64,000 bases of DNA from Clitopilus passeckerianus. Taxonomy: Eukaryota > Basidiomycota > Agaricomycetes > Agaricales > Entolomataceae. Location: NCBI GenBank assembly GCA_944990035.1, contig CALYLX010000159.1:1240001-1304000 (forward strand), read 5' to 3'. The notes below the pieces were generated by a model. It saw nothing but the letters and a program-made list of their open reading frames with translations, made no database searches and had not been told where the DNA came from. Position numbers and translations under genes: made by a program. Shown in pieces: positions 20,027 to 30,484 of the stretch (positions are counted from its first letter, which is position 1; each line of letters begins with the position of its first letter).

Positions 20027-21178
20027 TTACGCCTCCAAGAACCGCAACAAATGTTGTAGGACTTCTTCCGGTTTCTCCTGCTGGACCCAATGTCCAGCTC
20101 CATCAATAAGCACGAAGTCTTCCTCCTTCCTCATCTTTGGACAAACGACCCCCCTCATCTTCTCCACCGCTCCAGGAAACTGGTAGGTGCCCCAATCCTG
20201 CTTTCCTGCGATGAACATGGCAGGAACCTCGATCGTTGAACCCGCAAATACTCTCAGGTCGGCTGACCAGACAGTAGGATCTGTTAAGCAGCGATAAGAG
20301 TTCAGCCCGCCTTGGAACCCTGAAGGCGAAGACCATGCAGAGACGTAGACGTCTAGCTCGTCATCTGGAAGCCATTTGGATGACTTCTTCGCCACGTCTT
20401 CGTCAGAAGGGTTATAACGCCCTACAGCTGCTGGCATCGTATCGTGCAAGGGCATAACGTAGTAGTGCGGAAGGGTGGCCATTGCGCCGGGCGTACGCCC
20501 CGGTAAGGGATGAGGGCCATTTTCCTCCCAATCTGCGCTCTTGGTATGGAAGTATGCTCGAAGAAAGGCTGGTAATCCCTGAGGAGCGTTCATCAAGTCT
20601 GTATTGGCTTCCCGCGTCGAAAAGTAGACGGTGTAATGTTTTGTCGAGGGGTCTAACCCAGCCAGTAGGTGGCCGAACATCCCAAAGAGGGCTCGGGAGA
20701 GAGGTGCTGTTCTGCTCCCTTTATCGTCGAGAGGCCCTTGGGGGTCAGGAGCACCACCGTAAGGCGCACTCATCAGGATGACCTTCTTGAATAGATCAGG
20801 CCTGATCAGTGCACAGGCGCCTGCGACTCCAGATCCAAAGTCATGTCCAACGACAGCTTCGGCATTATCATATCCCAGTGCGTACGCCAGAGATACAATG
20901 TCATGTGTTGTGTTCAACGGGCGGAATGGCGCGAGGTCATCGTCGTATTTGATAACCTTTGCGTCCTTGCCGTCTTCTGTGAGAATCTTGGTCCAACCAT
21001 AACCTCGTTGGTCTGGCGCTACGACGTGATAGCCAGCTTGGGCAAGGGGAACCATGATCTTCCGCCATGAATAGGCTATCTCTGCGAACCCATGAAGCAG
21101 GATCAACAACTTTGGCCTAGAACCATCTGCAGAGGATGGCGGAAGTGCTTCGAGATAATGAACCTGAAGGTCGTACAC
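20027..21178 (-). CDS. Epoxide hydrolase-like alpha/beta hydrolase
   Basis: One long exon encodes about 383 residues of an alpha/beta hydrolase. Oxyanion-hole motif HGFAE (about residue 30), nucleophile elbow GHDFGSG with Asp (about 115), a cap with PHYY tyrosines, and the His of GAGHWVQQ near the C-terminus match microsomal-type epoxide hydrolases; haloalkane dehalogenase-like activity is possible. The start is unclear. The frame at 21178 begins with GTG. Either a 157-nt intron (21179-21335) joins an ATG at 21338-21336 to it, or the protein starts at an ATG at 21229 and is blocked by an in-frame TGA at 21202-21200. No signal peptide is visible. Confidence 0.82.
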   Translation of the reverse strand: MYDLQVHYLEALPPSSADGSRPKLLILLHGFAEIAYSWRKIMVPLAQAGYHVVAPDQRGYGWTKILTEDGKDAKVIKYDDDLAPFRPLNTTHDIVSLAYALGYDNAEAVVGHDFGSGVAGACALIRPDLFKKVILMSAPYGGAPDPQGPLDDKGSRTAPLSRALFGMFGHLLAGLDPSTKHYTVYFSTREANTDLMNAPQGLPAFLRAYFHTKSADWEENGPHPLPGRTPGAMATLPHYYVMPLHDTMPAAVGRYNPSDEDVAKKSSKWLPDDELDVYVSAWSSPSGFQGGLNSYRCLTDPTVWSADLRVFAGSTIEVPAMFIAGKQDWGTYQFPGAVEKMRGVVCPKMRKEEDFVLIDGAGHWVQQEKPEEVLQHLLRFLEA

Positions 21179-21229
21179 CTTGATAGTGCGTGATTGAATT
21201 CAAGATGGGAGGTGAGAAAAGTCGGGCAT

Positions 21230-21904
21230 CTTCCTGTTCGATGCTGAGGGCGCCAATACGGCGGGGGATATTCGCTGTACTGCATTGTAAGTCAGGTGAG
21301 GCTGATATTTTCTGTTGCGCAGTCTCAAAACTTACCATCGCTTTCTCAGGAGAAAAGATTCTGCGGTGCGGGAAGAACGGTTCTTGCTCCTAGTATGACA
21401 GTTGGATTGCATGGCGATTGAGCTGCTACCCTAGCTAAGATCATATATAGCCTCGGTAGATTGTATTCTTCTCCACCTGTCTGGCCCACGTTTTGAACAG
21501 ATTCTGATACGCGGACATTGAAGGATGCAACGTAGCTCTTATATATGAGCCGCAGAGAGAGATGGTGAGGCCAGCTTAGGGTCGACTAGGCCAAAGTGTT
21601 TTGGAGAAGCTTCGCTTAATCAGCTGCCAATCATCTCAGGTTGACCCTTCGTTTGAGATCCCAGCAACGAATATAAATTTCAACGGCCTGCAAATAACAT
21701 GCCAATCATGCTACCCGCGACGTTAACGCAACACGGAGTTATCAGGGCTTGACCACGAAGAGAACCGAGAGGATCTTCCTTTGAGACCATATACGATAGA
21801 GAACGCGAAAACATATACGGAACCTCGTACTTCTGTCGCCATCTCCTCCCACCCCCAAGCCGTCGCGATTTTGGCTATCTGAATGTGAAGGAATTCGACT
21901 GTCT
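21230..21904. other. Divergent intergenic region
   Basis: Holds the possible first exon of the hydrolase gene and the promoter of the 7TM gene. No other reading frame of note. Confidence 0.5.
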
Positions 21905-23022
21905 ATGGGGGACCCGAAGCCATACTATGGACCAGCAGAGGACCGGGCAACAATTCTCCTAGAACAGACCTTTCTTGCTGGCGACTTTATCTCTGGAGTG
22001 GGTTATGGTATGTTGAACCGCAAATACCACATTTGACAGCAATTAACAATCATTCAGGAGCACAGCTCGTCTTGTGGACGAAGTGTGCTATCCACCTATG
22101 GCGAACAAGGAAGCTGCAGTGCTATTCAAGATACCTCCTTGCCTACATTACAGTGCTAATCAGTGTTCAAACGGCGTACATGATTGTCCAAGCGCACACC
22201 GTCCAGGATGCTTATATCGACAACCGGAACTATCCTGGAGGCCCTTGGGCTTATTTTCTAGCAACCTCGTATTTGCCGGAAAATATTGTGTTTTGTGCGA
22301 CTTTCTTTCTTTCCACATTTCTCTGCGATACCCTCATTGTGCGTGTCTATCGTATGTTCTCGCGCCGGAATTGGTGGCTGACCCCTTCTCCAGCTATGGC
22401 GCTGCTGGGTCATATGGTCCGCTGGAAGCAGAAAGGCGGCATGCGCTGTCATTGCTATGCCAGCCATTATGCTTCTTACGTCCTTCGGTGAGTCTATGAT
22501 CCCACACCGCCTGGGCCATATTCTAACATTTTCATCAAGGTCTTGGAACGCTCTGGGTTCTTCAAACCAGTAACTCTAACCTTTACGGTGCTATTGCAAG
22601 GGCCGTCGGTACCGCATACTATGCCTTATCCCTTGGAGTCAACATCATTCTTACAATCCTTATCGTCTCCCGCCTCCTTATCTATCGCCGCCGACTACGG
22701 TCCTACTTCCCCGCCGAACCAGCCCAGCACTACCTTTCGCTCTCAAGCATATTTATCGAATCTGCCAGCCTATTCTCAATCCTCGCTTTGGTATTTATCG
22801 TAACCTACGCCATCAATAATCCAATCAACCAGATATTTTTGGGTTCAGCGACTGTTGCCCAGGTGGGTTGATTCTATCGTTGTCTTGGACGAGACTGTGA
22901 TCTCGCATTTCATTCAGCAAATTTCTGGATATCTTATTATACTCCGCGTCGCTGAGGGCAAGGCTTGGGAGAACAGCAGTATGGCCAGCGAGACGACTTT
23001 ACCCATCACATTCGTCGACTAA
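21905..23022 (+). CDS. Basidiomycete seven-transmembrane protein of unknown function
   Basis: Exons 21905-22007, 22058-22338, 22394-22487, 22540-22862, 22918-23022 sum to 906 nt, 301 residues. The second intron (55 nt, ending CTCCAG) is needed to give the continuous helix CDTLILWRCWVIW. About seven hydrophobic helices are seen, with a short Asp/Pro-rich N-terminus and a cytosolic-looking tail (GKAWENSSMASET). It belongs to the large basidiomycete group of orphan multi-pass proteins with WRCWVIW-like motifs; ligand and role are unknown. It is not the STE3 pheromone receptor type as far as I can see. Confidence 0.85.
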
Positions 23023-24076
23023 TACATTCATCTTTGGAAGAGCCTCGATACAGCATTGGAATAGAACTAGGTTAACTATCAGGCATGCAACTCTTCGATA
23101 TGCCACAAAATTCGTGTTTGCCCATTTCAATGTCTGACTGGCTAGCGTCGAGTATAAAGGTCCATTTGTCTTTGGCTGCCTGAACGAGCTTATCACCAAT
23201 TATCCATCGCTTTTTCTGTGCGTATGACCACGTTCGATATGCTAGAAATTGATTATTATTGATTTAGAACTGACGGCAGTGGTGGATACCTGTACTAACA
23301 GCCGTGTAGAGCCCATTGCTTCCCGACAGTGTCAAAGATCAAGAGAGTTGTGCGTCCAGCGGGCAAGGGGCTGGCTATATGCGCTAACATGACGTTTTCT
23401 ATGGCTTGCTGGAACCTCAATAATGAGACTTAGCGTACATGGCGGTACAGAGCTATGAGCTTACAGTAATTTCAACCCCGTTCAAATAGTGTTGGACAAA
23501 GTCATTCAGGTTCGTACGCCTTGTAAAATATCCGTTGATTAACATTGGCAGTCTTAGCAAAATCCAATTTTTGCAAATCACCTAGGGGTTGCCAGAGTGA
23601 CCTGGACCACTTTTGGGCCTCTACACGTTTGGGGGAAGTAGACGAGAACGGCCCTATTTGCTGGGAGGATGTAGGACGCCATGTCAAGGTAATCGGGTAG
23701 TGAGGCTAATATTCAATCTCAGAGGTTAGAATCGTCTCTGTCGGTCATAGTTCTGACTCCGTCTACTTAAGGTAATAATAATACGATCTTTTTAGAGAGT
23801 GGTAGTGGCCGTTGAGCCAGTTTGTCTAGGCCGCGGTAATACGACTTACTAGGTTCCCGCCGAGCTGATAGCATAAGGATATCCAGGCGAAAGTTCAGAT
23901 ATGCCTGTGCAATTCTCTGTTATGTGGAATCCACCATGGCTTGTAATAAAAGAGTTCGTGGATAGGGGGTGGCCGCAACTCGGAGAATTGCTTCTGGTGG
24001 CGGTGCCAGCCGTCCTTTGTTCCCACGGACACGATTAACACTTGCTGCTGAGCTTTGGTATCCACATTCCCTCACG
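23023..24076. other. Gene-free region, about 1.05 kb
   Basis: Many stops on both strands, no coding-like frame and no repeat recognised. The cyclophilin promoter should lie at its right end. Confidence 0.6.
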
Positions 24077-25224
24077 ATGATTGGCCGACTTTCGCTCTCT
24101 TTTCTGGTCATAACCCTCGTCGCTCTCCTTGCTACCAACTCGGTTGTGGCAGCCCCTGAATCTGCTGTTGAGCCCGTCGTCACCCACAAGGTTTACTTCG
24201 ATATCAAGCATGGCGACCAACCTTTGGGAAGAGGTCAGTAGCAGGCTCAATCATGTTGGCTAGGGTCGAAACTGACTATGTTTGCAGTAACTTTGGGATT
24301 ATTCGGAAACGTTGTACCCAAAACTGCTGCAAACTTCTATGCTCTGGCGACTGGAAAGATGGAGGATGGCACTGAGCTTGAGCCCGGATTTGGTTACAAG
24401 GGCTCGAAATTCCATCGAGTTATCAAGAGCTTCATGCAAGTACTCTTTCTTCGAGTTTAACTTACTCTGTCTTACTTTCTCGTTAGGATTCAAGGCGGTG
24501 ATTTCAGTGAGTAAAGGGACTTCCGTCAGGTAACAAATTCAGCTGACTCGCGATTTCCTGAGCCCGAGGAGACGGCACTGGCGGAAAGGTGATGAAACTC
24601 AGGAAATTTAGACATAGATGCTGACCGTCTGCACAGTCAATTTATGGCCCCAAGTTCGAGGATGAGAATTTGTGAGCAATTTATTATCTACACTGAATTA
24701 ATAACTTACAGGAATTTCCAGCACCCTCCGTCACTCCGCTCCTGGTATTCTTTCAATGGCTAACGCAGGACGTAATACCAACGGTGAGTCTCCTACCGCT
24801 CTAATGCACACATATCTCATTTTACTTCACAGGATCCCAATTTGTTCGTCCCGCCTGACTCCAGTCGTCTTTTGTCAATTGAGATTTTTTTAGTTCATCA
24901 CAACAGTTATCACGAACTGGCTTGATGGCAGACATGTACGTCTCTCAATACTGCACCACGAGATATCAGTCCGCTGAAGTGTTACCCAGGTCGTCTTTGG
25001 CAAAGTTTTGGATGGAATGGACATCGTTAATGCCATAGGGGGGTCCTTTACTACGCACTACTTTGCAACTCTCGACTAACTTTTTCTGATCTTCAGAAAA
25101 CGTCTCGAAAGGCAGGAATGACCGTCCTGTTGAAGATGTAACGATTGTGGATTGTGGTGCAGTACGTCCCTACGCGCTTTCCTCCCGTTGTTCAGACCCC
25201 TTACCCTGAATTTGCCAGCTCTAG
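24077..25224 (+). CDS. Secreted/ER cyclophilin (cyclophilin B type)
   Basis: Eleven exons (24077-24233, 24288-24435, 24487-24506, 24563-24588, 24637-24671, 24722-24783, 24833-24843, 24894-24935, 24990-25038, 25097-25161, 25219-25224) sum to 621 nt, 206 residues. A signal peptide ([19 protein letters not shown]) precedes a full peptidyl-prolyl isomerase domain with the catalytic region [19 protein letters not shown] and the Trp of [11 protein letters not shown]. It ends VDCGAL, with no HDEL. Intron 2 starts GC (24436), and intron 9 starts GG (25039) instead of GT; both are required by the conserved protein. Exons of 20, 26, 11 and 6 nt are unusually small. Confidence 0.93.
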
Positions 25225-25405
25225 ATGTCACAAAACTGGATTATCTTTATTGCGGGATCTTATTGGATACATGTGTACACAGCAAAGCAATCAATCCATA
25301 TTGGTTATACCAGACAACGTCCACAAGGGAGATCAGACTTATCCGCTCTTCGTGAAGCTGGGACAGGCGATTAGTTCTTCTTCAGCCAAACACCGGTTGT
25401 AACAC

Positions 25406-26320
25406 TCACGCCTTGAGGCTGGCCAAATCACCTTGCCATCTGTCGGCATCACCAGGGTTTGCGCCATGGTTGGCGTACTGCCAGAAGCGAGCTTTGCTGT
25501 AGCAAGGCGTCACTGATTTTTCCTTTATCTTGGTGAAGATGTGAATTTACCTCCAGCCTCCCGGTAAGGTTCCAATGCTCGATGACCAGCGGGCGACCCA
25601 AAGGGGATTCGTCTTGGCAAAGGCTTTGCTATTGCCAGTACAGGTAGTCCACCAATCAAGATTGGTATAGATGGCTTGAATGTATGGTGGTGAGTACCAA
25701 TATATACTAAGGGACAAACCTGACTCACTAGGATAACGTTTAGTCTTCTTGTGGTATGTGTCGGAAAAGTCCTTGATCCAAGCCACCATTTGCGCATGGG
25801 TCTTGCCGTAGCACGAATTACCGGAAGGAGCATCTAGTCAACCGGTGGTCAGCAACAATGAACTTCATGCAATGTTGGGGTGCTTACATTCCATGTCGAT
25901 TGCCCCAGGAAGTGTTCTGCCGTCCGCAGACCAGCCGCCTCCATGGGCAGCAAAGTAGGTGGCCTGGGCCGCACCACCCGAGAGGTCGGGCCGAGCGAAG
26001 TGGTAAGCGCCACGAATTATCCCATTCGCGGTGCAACCATTGTACTGAGAGGTAAACTCAGGGCTGTGGTAGCCTTTATGATGATGGCACAGTGGTCAGC
26101 ACTCAGCACTCCATGCCTTCTAATTAAACAACATACCAGTTCCCTCGGTGGCCTTGATATATGCCCACTTTACCCCGTTAGCCTTGACCGTCTTCCAGTT
26201 AACACTTGTTTGCCAGCCAGAAACATCGATGCCTGGGACAGTCGCCCGCTTTTCGAGAGGGCTCGCAGTGGCAAAAGAAGCCAGGGCAAGAGAGATCAAA
26301 GCGAATGACTTGGAGAGCAT
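25406..26320 (-). CDS. GH25 lysozyme 1 (secreted N-acetylmuramidase)
   Basis: Exons 26137-26320, 25888-26073, 25729-25833, 25551-25674, 25406-25496 sum to 690 nt, 229 residues. Signal peptide [19 protein letters not shown], then a Lys-Arg site and the GH25 fold: GIDVSGWQ at the start, [16 protein letters not shown], and the catalytic pair in GAIDME. Enzymes of this family cut the beta-1,4 bond of peptidoglycan outside the cell. It is paralogous to the gene at 29498-30419, with the first two introns at identical sites; a third intron (25675-25728) is absent from that paralogue. Confidence 0.93.
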
Positions 26321-26747
26321 GTTGAACGAAGAAAGCTTTCCTGGTCAACGACGAGGTCAATAGCAGAGTATGTTTGCTAACAAAAGCAGACACTGAATTT
26401 TCTGGGGGATTAATCTACGCTTTTATATCTTTAGAACGCACACAAACCATCTGCTCCTACCCAGTTGCTTCACACGCTCTTTCTGCTGTCAAGCGAATTG
26501 GATGAAGAGTTGTCGAGATGTTGATGACATTTACATGATATTCTCCACGGTGTGTGCATGTGCACCTTATGAGTACGGCGGGCCGCACTGTCGGTGTCGG
26601 GATGGCAGCACTTTGACAGGACATCGGGCCTCGAAGATCTGCACCCAGTGTCGAAACGTGACGGATCCGCGTACTGTAGACCATAGGTTATCATGCAGTG
26701 GTAAAAATCATGTTTGCTTCGTTGGAGCTATCGACTGACAACAACGG
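26321..26747. other. Divergent intergenic region with the lysozyme 1 promoter
   Basis: On the minus strand TATAAAAG lies at 26427-26420, about 100 nt before the lysozyme start codon. No further gene seen. Confidence 0.6.
26420..26427 (-). promoter_or_regulatory. TATA box of lysozyme 1
   Basis: TATAAAAG on the minus strand, 100-107 nt upstream of the ATG. The same box recurs before the metalloendopeptidase and hydrophobin genes. Confidence 0.6.
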
Positions 26748-27140
26748 ATGGCAACATTTACGAGGATACAGACGACGAGAATTTCGAGGTAAGTTTCCAA
26801 CAGAATACGATATTACTTGGCTGATTTCCTTTCTCAGCTTACCAGGTGTATGCCAGCTCGCCTCTACTGTGTTCTGTTGCAATCCTAGCGTTTGGTAAGA
26901 ATTCGGTTCTCAGGATCCAGCATCAGTGAATTCACGGGACCGGATCTGGCAGAATATCACATATTAAGGGATGTCCCTGACCCATTGAGCAGCAGAAATG
27001 GTTATAAATGGTGGGTATTGAGGAAAAGAGTAAGCACTACATCATTCGCTAAAGAATAGGTAACCGCGTTCCAACTCTCGTTCTTCTGACACTACTTGAT
27101 ACAGGATCCCAACGGAGCAAAGAAAACCAACAAAGCATGA
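26748..27140 (+). CDS. Small basic protein of unknown function (66 residues), with an 8-nt exon
   Basis: Exons 26748-26788, 26838-26845 (CTTACCAG), 26914-27029 and 27105-27140 sum to 201 nt. The product starts MATFTRIQTTRISSLPGSSI, continues with TGPDLAEYHILRDVPDPL and NGYKWWVLRKR, and ends DPNGAKKTNKA. The last intron is canonical, and both flanking exons read as one plausible protein, so the 3' half is firm; the 8-nt exon is inferred because only it keeps the frame. A TGA stands in frame just before the ATG. The basic N-terminus could be a mitochondrial presequence, but I do not recognise the family. Confidence 0.62.
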
Positions 27141-27250
27141 CAGCATCCAAAACTATCAGTGACCCGTGTATGAACCGATAGAAGAATGTAACTCTAGGAT
27201 GGGATATACAAATACACGCCTTTGAAGAAAACTATGCAGAGAGTGTAACA

Positions 27251-29197
27251 TTATCGGACAATTTCATCAACCTTGGATCGGTTGATACAGAATCCCTGTG
27301 TAATTCTGTTGTTGGTAACATGAACTCAGAGAAGGCACGGGGGAAACACGTACAGGGACAACCCATTCCTTGCAACCACAACATACGCCCGCCCAATCAT
27401 AGTTGCCGAGTTTAGCCCCACATTTGGGGTTTGGACAAATGATCTTCCCACCGAGTTGTCCTTCCTCGAGGAAAGGTTCCATCCATTTCATCTAAGTTTT
27501 ATTGGGGTCAATTTATCGGTAAAGTTACAGAGAGGAAATCAACCACACGTACAGGTTCCACGAAATACCCTGAGCATTTGGGATTTGCCAATATTGGTGC
27601 GCTAACGGGAGTTTTGGGAATAGCACCCTCAGCAGAGCGCAAAGCAGCCAATTTTGGATTGGTTAGGAGCTCAGCAACGAGATCTTCCGCATTAATATGG
27701 GTTGTCGAAGGACCGTCGTCTTTGAGAAGGTTCACTTCTGGTATACTATCGTCCGAATAGGTTTTCGAGTCTGGTGTTGACCGAACGGCGTCTGACATTC
27801 GACGACCCATCATTTTTGCGTGGGTGTTCGTGAGGGGATGTGTTGTGCTGCTATAGATCGTCCCTGCGCCACCAGCACTACCCGGTGTCTCATCCTCGCT
27901 ATCTGCATCATCCAAAGCCGAGTCTGAGGCATCCCCTATCGCGGCAGGGGACAGTACCTCTTTCTCAGGAACCATACTAAGCGTCGGCCTCTCTCCGAGC
28001 ACAGAGGAAGAGGAACGAGATAACGGCGACATCGGGACCTTGTCTTTGTGGGGTAGCTCATGGCCCTTGGATTCAGTCAAGGTCTGCGCTAATGAAGACA
28101 TTGTCAAACTATCACCCAGCAGGGTTGACGGTCGACGCGATCGTGGAGGCTCTGTTGGGCTGATGACCGTTGGCCTGGGTTGGTTCATCGAAGGCCGAGG
28201 AGAAAGCCTCGACGGCCGCCGGGATGTGGCTGGCGATCTGGTAGCAGGGGTAGGAGGTCCAAGTTGTCCATGATCAAGCATATGTTCCCGGGCCGCCAGT
28301 TCATGTCTATGCGAATTAGACTCGACGAGAGTTCTCTACTTGGAATTTGGCCTGACTGACCTGCACATCTTGCATCGTATACGACGGCGAGGTATTGGTG
28401 CTCCAGGGGTATTTGGAGTTGAATCCGTAGGCGTTTGAGGGAATCTTGCGAACATCTCTGAGTCAGGAAGAGAGCCATCGCCATCTGCGAGAAAATTATA
28501 AGATTCTTTAGGGCCGACTGAAGCGGAAATAGTCAAAACATACTCATGACTTCTTCCAGTGCTCTTTCCATGTAAAACATTCTTATGCCTTTATCCTTCC
28601 TTGAAACTTTGAAATGCGCTTGGTGAAAGAGTTCAAGCTGCTGTAGGAAGCCTTGATTTGGCCTATAGTCTGGAATCAGTGACTTGTTTTCATTCGATCT
28701 TGAAGCCGACGCACTCGACATTGGGACGAGCTCTGCGAATCATTTCCAAAGCTCCTTCGGTGTCCAGATTCTTCGTATACATGAGATACGCGGCCACTAT
28801 GCTTGCACTTCGACCTGATCGCACTATATGAGACGATCTGCGCATTGGCTAGGAGACGGATCTCGCACGCACTGATACCGGCATGACAATGTACCAGAAC
28901 ACCCCTTCCTTTGTCGAGTTCAGCTTGTATAAAGTGTATTGAAGGCAGGAGGTGCCTCAGAATATCCGCATCGGCTTCGTCGTCGACCAAAATTTGGTGG
29001 CGGATGAATGTCTGTTCGCTATCACTAAGTCCAGATCCCAAAAGCTCCCACAATCGGGCACGCACCTCCTTAATCGTGAGTCTTCCTCTCATGGCTGATA
29101 AAATGCTATAGATCCCGTGCGCCTTGAGATTCTCAACATTAAGCGCGCTCGGGAGGTCGCCGATCCACAATCCAGGAACAACTTCGTCCATTGACAT
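27251..29197 (-). CDS. YVH1: YVH1-type dual-specificity phosphatase
   Basis: Exons 29066-29197, 28873-29011, 28715-28814, 28544-28662, 28361-28484, 27553-28306, 27354-27491, 27251-27295 sum to 1551 nt, 516 residues. The N-terminal dual-specificity phosphatase domain starts DEVVPGLWIGDLPSA and holds the P-loop VHCHAGISRSAS. The C-terminal zinc-binding part (RCKMCRHELAAREHML, later NPKCSGYF, CPNPKCGAKLGNYDWAGVCCGCKEW) is the YVH1 hallmark. YVH1 releases Mrt4 during late 60S ribosome assembly. A disordered Ser/Pro-rich insert of about 230 residues separates the zinc-ligand groups. One 54-nt intron (29012-29065) is in frame and was chosen because the family lacks that segment. Confidence 0.92.
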
Positions 29198-29497
29198 GCT
29201 TAGGGTCCAAGATGTTTCGGAGTCGTCGAGAACGATGAGCAAGGTTGTAACGCCAGTGCTCGCTGCCTACAAGCGGCGGGGAGTCGGAGCAGGAGTTCAG
29301 CATAAATTTAAGGAAATAAATAGTTTTGATGTTGGTGGAACGGAAAAATAAAATGATAATTTGGCTTGAGGCTGTGACGTCAAGGGTCGCTTTACTCCCA
29401 TCTCTCTGGGCGGCTCCAACGAACGAAGATCAAAACCAATTGTGTAATTTCGGCCTCAGTCATATACAGTTCCATACTAAGTAATACAAGTGATCGT

Positions 29498-30419
29498 TTA
29501 CGAGCCCTTGGCCATGCTAGAAGAAAGCAGGAATCAGTTTAAAAGCTTCGCAGGGTGTCAACGATCACAACTAACCGCTGGAGACCAGCAAGGTCACCGT
29601 TCCAGTAATCTGCATCGCCTGGGTTGGCACCGGAGTCGGCGTATTGCCAGAAGGAGTAGTACCTAGGGGCTAGTCAAGGCCTGGCCTTCATGAGACTGAA
29701 ATGGAACACTTACGACCAGCCAGCAGGGAGGGTACCAGCAGAGGAAGAGTAGCGAGCAATCCAGAGAGGGTTATCGTTACCGAAGCTGCCGTTGTTGCCG
29801 GTGCAGGTAGTCCACCAGTCAGTGGTAGTGTAGATGACGGGGAAGCGACCAGTCTTGGAGTGGTAGGTGTTGGAGAAGTCCTTGATCCAAGAGACCATAG
29901 CAGACTGGCTCAAGCCGTAGCAGGTTGCGCCATAGGGGTTGTCTGCAGATGCTTGTCAGCGCATCATTCATGCCAAGGTACGCTTTCATAGCTTACATTC
30001 GATATCAAGAGCACCAGGGAGGGTGATACCATCAGCAGACCAGCCTCCTCCGTGGGCAAGGAAGTAGGTAGCCTGGGAGGCTCCAGAGGAGACATCAGGG
30101 CGGGCAAAGTGGTATCCACCACGAATGATACCGTTGTTGGTGGCACCGGTGTACTGAGAGCTGAACGAGGGGTTGGTATAGCCTAGAAATACGATGAGGA
30201 TGTGTCCTATGATCGACGCCAAGAAACCCGCATACCAGTTCCCTCAGTCGCCTTGATAAATGCAAACTTCACACCGTTAGCCTTGACGGTGGCCCAGTTA
30301 ATGCTTGGCTGGTAGCCAGAGACATCAATACCGGCGAGGGAAGCGCGCTTCTCGAGCTCGACGGGGGTAGCAGCGACGTAGCTAGCGAGAGCGAGAGAGA
30401 CGAGTGAAAGAAGCTTCAT
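29498..30419 (-). CDS. GH25 lysozyme 2 (secreted N-acetylmuramidase)
   Basis: Exons 30236-30419, 29997-30182, 29714-29942, 29576-29662, 29498-29516 sum to 705 nt, 234 residues. Signal peptide [19 protein letters not shown], Lys-Arg processing site, then [24 protein letters not shown] and the catalytic pair in GALDIE. The first two exons have exactly the lengths seen in lysozyme 1 (184 and 186 nt); exon 3 equals exons 3 and 4 of lysozyme 1 combined, so one intron was lost or gained. A final tiny exon adds MAKGS. The ATG at 30419 was preferred to an upstream in-frame ATG because it begins a clean signal peptide. Confidence 0.93.
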
Positions 30420-30476
30420 CTTTGTAGACAACCTGTGAGTAGGAGAGCCTGAGGTACTTCCCTATTCTTGAACCAG

Positions 30477-30484
30477 GTTTTATA
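30477..30484 (-). promoter_or_regulatory. TATA box of lysozyme 2
   Basis: TATAAAAC on the minus strand, 58-65 nt before the ATG. Confidence 0.55.
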
